The position numbers and the translations under genes were made by a program. Below are positions 60,304 through 63,167 of a stretch of DNA of 63,167 nt, one piece after another. Location of the stretch: the NCBI RefSeq assembly GCF_008119785.1, contig NZ_VSFA01000041.1:1-63167 (forward strand), in the 5' to 3' direction. This DNA is from Micromonospora sp. MP36. Its GTDB lineage: Bacteria > Actinomycetota > Actinomycetes > Mycobacteriales > Micromonosporaceae. The notes below the pieces were generated by a model. The model made no database searches, was not told where the DNA came from, and saw nothing but the letters and a program-made list of their open reading frames with translations. The stretch's first letter is position 1. Every line of letters starts with the position of its first letter.

Positions 60304-60569
60304 GTGTTCAGGATGACAAGGCCGTGCCGGCCGTCGAGAGTGCCTTCGATTCGCTCGGATGCCACATAGCCGCCGCCTGCGGCGCCCTGCGCGGTGAGCA
60401 CCTCCGCGACACCGGTACCGTCGATCACGCCGTGGTAGCGCTTCCGGATGGTGACCCGGGTCACCTTCGGCTCCTCAGCGCCCTCGTGGTAGACGGTCTC
60501 GTTGAAGTCGACGATTTCGAATGCGGCTTCGATCGTGCGCTCCGCCTGCTGATCCGTCAGGGCGACCAA
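60300..60569 (-). CDS. Short DUF3224-like protein (C-terminal part missing)
   Basis: Protein of 89 aa resembling the first two thirds of DUF3224 proteins (about 130 aa): KVTRVTIRKRYHGVIDGTG, a Gly-rich turn, YVASERIEGTLDGRHGLVI. It stops right after the strand where relatives continue with FxLQH and a Gly-rich end. Either a natural short form or a truncated copy. The stop overlaps the next gene (GTGA). Confidence 0.62.
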   Translation of the reverse strand: MVALTDQQAERTIEAAFEIVDFNETVYHEGAEEPKVTRVTIRKRYHGVIDGTGVAEVLTAQGAAGGGYVASERIEGTLDGRHGLVILNT

Positions 60570-60699
60570 CGCTCACCGACCTGTCGACGAGGCGTCCGGC
60601 TGGCATCGGCCGTGTGCTCCACCGCACCACCATCCGGCCTGGCGCCGCTCCCGCTCCCGGGGGTCACGGCAACGTCGCGCGGCCGGGGAGTCCGGCAGC

Positions 60700-61311
60700 C
60701 TAGATGGAGCCGGCGCGGGCCGCGGCGACGGCGGCGTCGGCGGCTCGGTCGGCGTCGCGCTCGGTTACCGGCTCCCGAGTGATGAAGAGCCGGTAGTAGA
60801 TCGGCGCGACGGCCATCCTGACCACGTCGCCGACGTCCGTGTGGGCGGGCAACTCGCCGCGCTCGACGGCTCGGCGTACCACGGCCGCGGCTTGGTCGTG
60901 GCGCGCGACGAAGAAGTCGTGCAGTGAGCGTGCGGCGCCGCTGCTCTGTACGGCCGCTGCCACGAAGGCGCTGGCGATCGGGCCGTCGACGGGATCTGTG
61001 AAGCCGCGCCGGACCAGTCGGACGATCTCCCGCAGGTCGTCCTGGACGGAGCCGGTGTCGGGCACGGGCCACGGTTCGTCCCGGGCGAGTTCCAGCGCGT
61101 CGGCGATCAGCCCTTCGGCGTTCGTCCAGCGCCGGTACACGGTTGTCTTGTGGACCCCCGAGCGGGTTGCCACGTTGTCCACGGTCAGTCCGTTGTAGCC
61201 GTGTTCGGCCAGTTCGGCGAGGGTGGCCTGGCGTACGGCGTCCCGCACGCGGGCGCTGCGTCCCCCCGGGCGCTTCTCCAAAATCTCCTCCAGTTGCGTT
61301 AGTTGGTTCAC
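60700..61311 (-). CDS. TetR-family regulator, divergent from ABC-F gene
   Basis: TetR-type repressor (203 aa): HTH at about 23-68 (QATLAELAEHGYNGLTVDNVATRSGVHKTTVYRRW) and a helical ligand domain. GTG at 61311 has no ribosome-binding site; a TTG 30 nt further in follows GGAGGAG and is a realistic alternative start. Divergent from the ABC-F/Vgb genes with a 43-bp gap, so it most likely represses them and is released by an antibiotic. Confidence 0.9.
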   Translation of the reverse strand: MNQLTQLEEILEKRPGGRSARVRDAVRQATLAELAEHGYNGLTVDNVATRSGVHKTTVYRRWTNAEGLIADALELARDEPWPVPDTGSVQDDLREIVRLVRRGFTDPVDGPIASAFVAAAVQSSGAARSLHDFFVARHDQAAAVVRRAVERGELPAHTDVGDVVRMAVAPIYYRLFITREPVTERDADRAADAAVAAARAGSI

Positions 61312-61340
61312 CGTGCTAGCTTAACGCTACACGAGTTGCG
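61292..61340. promoter_or_regulatory. Repeats in the TetR/ABC-F divergent gap
   Basis: AGTTGCG occurs at 61292-61298 and 61334-61340, bracketing a TAGC-TTAAC-GCTA dyad near 61316-61328. These overlap the probable TetR start and the promoter zone of both genes, so they are candidate TetR sites. Confidence 0.4.
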
Positions 61341-61354
61341 ATTGGGGTTGCATT

Positions 61355-62880
<1,526 letters not shown>

Positions 62881-62887
<7 letters not shown>

Positions 62888-63167
62888 TCAACGGGTCGCC
62901 GTACGGCGTCGTCACCGGGCCCGACGGCGCCCTGTGGTTCACCCTGGCACAGCAGGGGCAGATCGGGCGGGTCGTGCCGGGCGATGAGCCCACCCTCTTC
63001 CCACTGGATCCGGCCGACGGCCAGCCCACGGTGATCACCGCGAGCCACGACGGCGCGCTGTGGTTCACCGAGTACGCCGGCGGCCGGGTCGGGCGGATTA
63101 CCGTGGACGGGACGGTCCGCTCCTTCGACGTCGCCTCACCGTACGGCATCGTGGCTGGTCCGGACGG
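62881..63167 (+). CDS. Virginiamycin B lyase (streptogramin lyase)-like protein, 5' part
   Basis: Start of a seven-bladed-propeller lyase. Repeated blade motif GPDGALWFTLAQQGQIGRV, then SHDGALWFTEYAGGRVGRI and PYGIVAGPDG, as in Vgb. ATG 62881 overlaps the ABC-F stop by 7 nt, so it is co-translated. Vgb linearises streptogramin B by elimination. Only 95 codons are in the window, without the catalytic His region, so activity is not shown; other propeller proteins of this type exist. Confidence 0.8.

Overview
The window is about 63 kb of very GC-rich DNA. Genes are tightly packed, start codons are often GTG and sometimes TTG, and neighbouring genes are repeatedly joined by 4-nt ATGA/GTGA overlaps. 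Several families point to a filamentous actinomycete, most likely Micromonosporaceae-like (genus not determinable by reading): a mycothiol-type maleylpyruvate isomerase fold, ECF41, ECF42 and SigG-like sigma factors, a NarL-type two-component pair and secreted ricin-lectin enzymes. No rRNA, tRNA, CRISPR array, insertion sequence or prophage was seen. This looks like a metabolic and regulatory accessory stretch of a chromosome.

Layout. (1) 1-9957: an amino-acid/amide scavenging region. It has a polar amino-acid ABC transporter (ATPase cut by the window edge), a YtcJ-like amidohydrolase, a LysR regulator, an amidase, a two-module Lrp/AsnC regulator with a perfect 18-bp palindrome beside it, an N-acyl-D-amino-acid-deacylase-like enzyme and an Asp/Glu-type racemase. 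(2) 9974-17644: a PIG-L deacetylase, an esterase, a secreted sialidase with a LamG domain, a secreted tandem SGNH/GDSL protein and a flavin oxidoreductase. (3) 17682-24870: a LysR/D-amino-acid-oxidase pair around a T-N11-A palindrome, then an AhpD-like/DUF6220-like/membrane-anchored multicopper-oxidase operon divergent from a histidine kinase/response regulator pair.

(4) 24983-45201: the main feature, a ~20-kb carbohydrate or sugar-acid utilisation locus split around an IclR regulator and a 35-bp four-half-site operator. Leftward it encodes two paralogous parallel beta-helix proteins (one with a Tat signal), a Gfo/Idh/MocA dehydrogenase, a sugar ABC importer, an epimerase-like protein, a DHDPS-like aldolase, a D-2-hydroxyacid dehydrogenase, an FAH-type hydrolase, a GNAT protein and an SMP-30 lactonase. 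Rightward it encodes a GSA-type class III aminotransferase, an enolase-superfamily acid-sugar dehydratase, an amidohydrolase and an SDR. Together they fit cleavage, import, oxidation to a lactone, hydrolysis, dehydration and cleavage of a keto-deoxy acid. The substrate is unknown and the pairing with a GSA-type aminotransferase is unusual.

(5) 45202-60569: mostly stress and signalling genes. These are a secreted lysozyme-like protein with a ricin trefoil, a STAS protein overlapping a SigG-like sigma factor tail to tail, an ECF41 sigma factor with its partner oxidoreductase and a Crp-like palindrome, and an ECF42/YCII module divergent from an MFS pump through a precisely mirrored promoter pair. 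Also here are a TSCPD protein resembling the NrdJ C-terminus, a nucleotidyltransferase-like protein, a LysR gene remnant and several small proteins. (6) 60700-63167: a TetR regulator, an ABC-F protein with no canonical start codon, and the start of a virginiamycin-B-lyase-like gene, probably an antibiotic self-protection locus.
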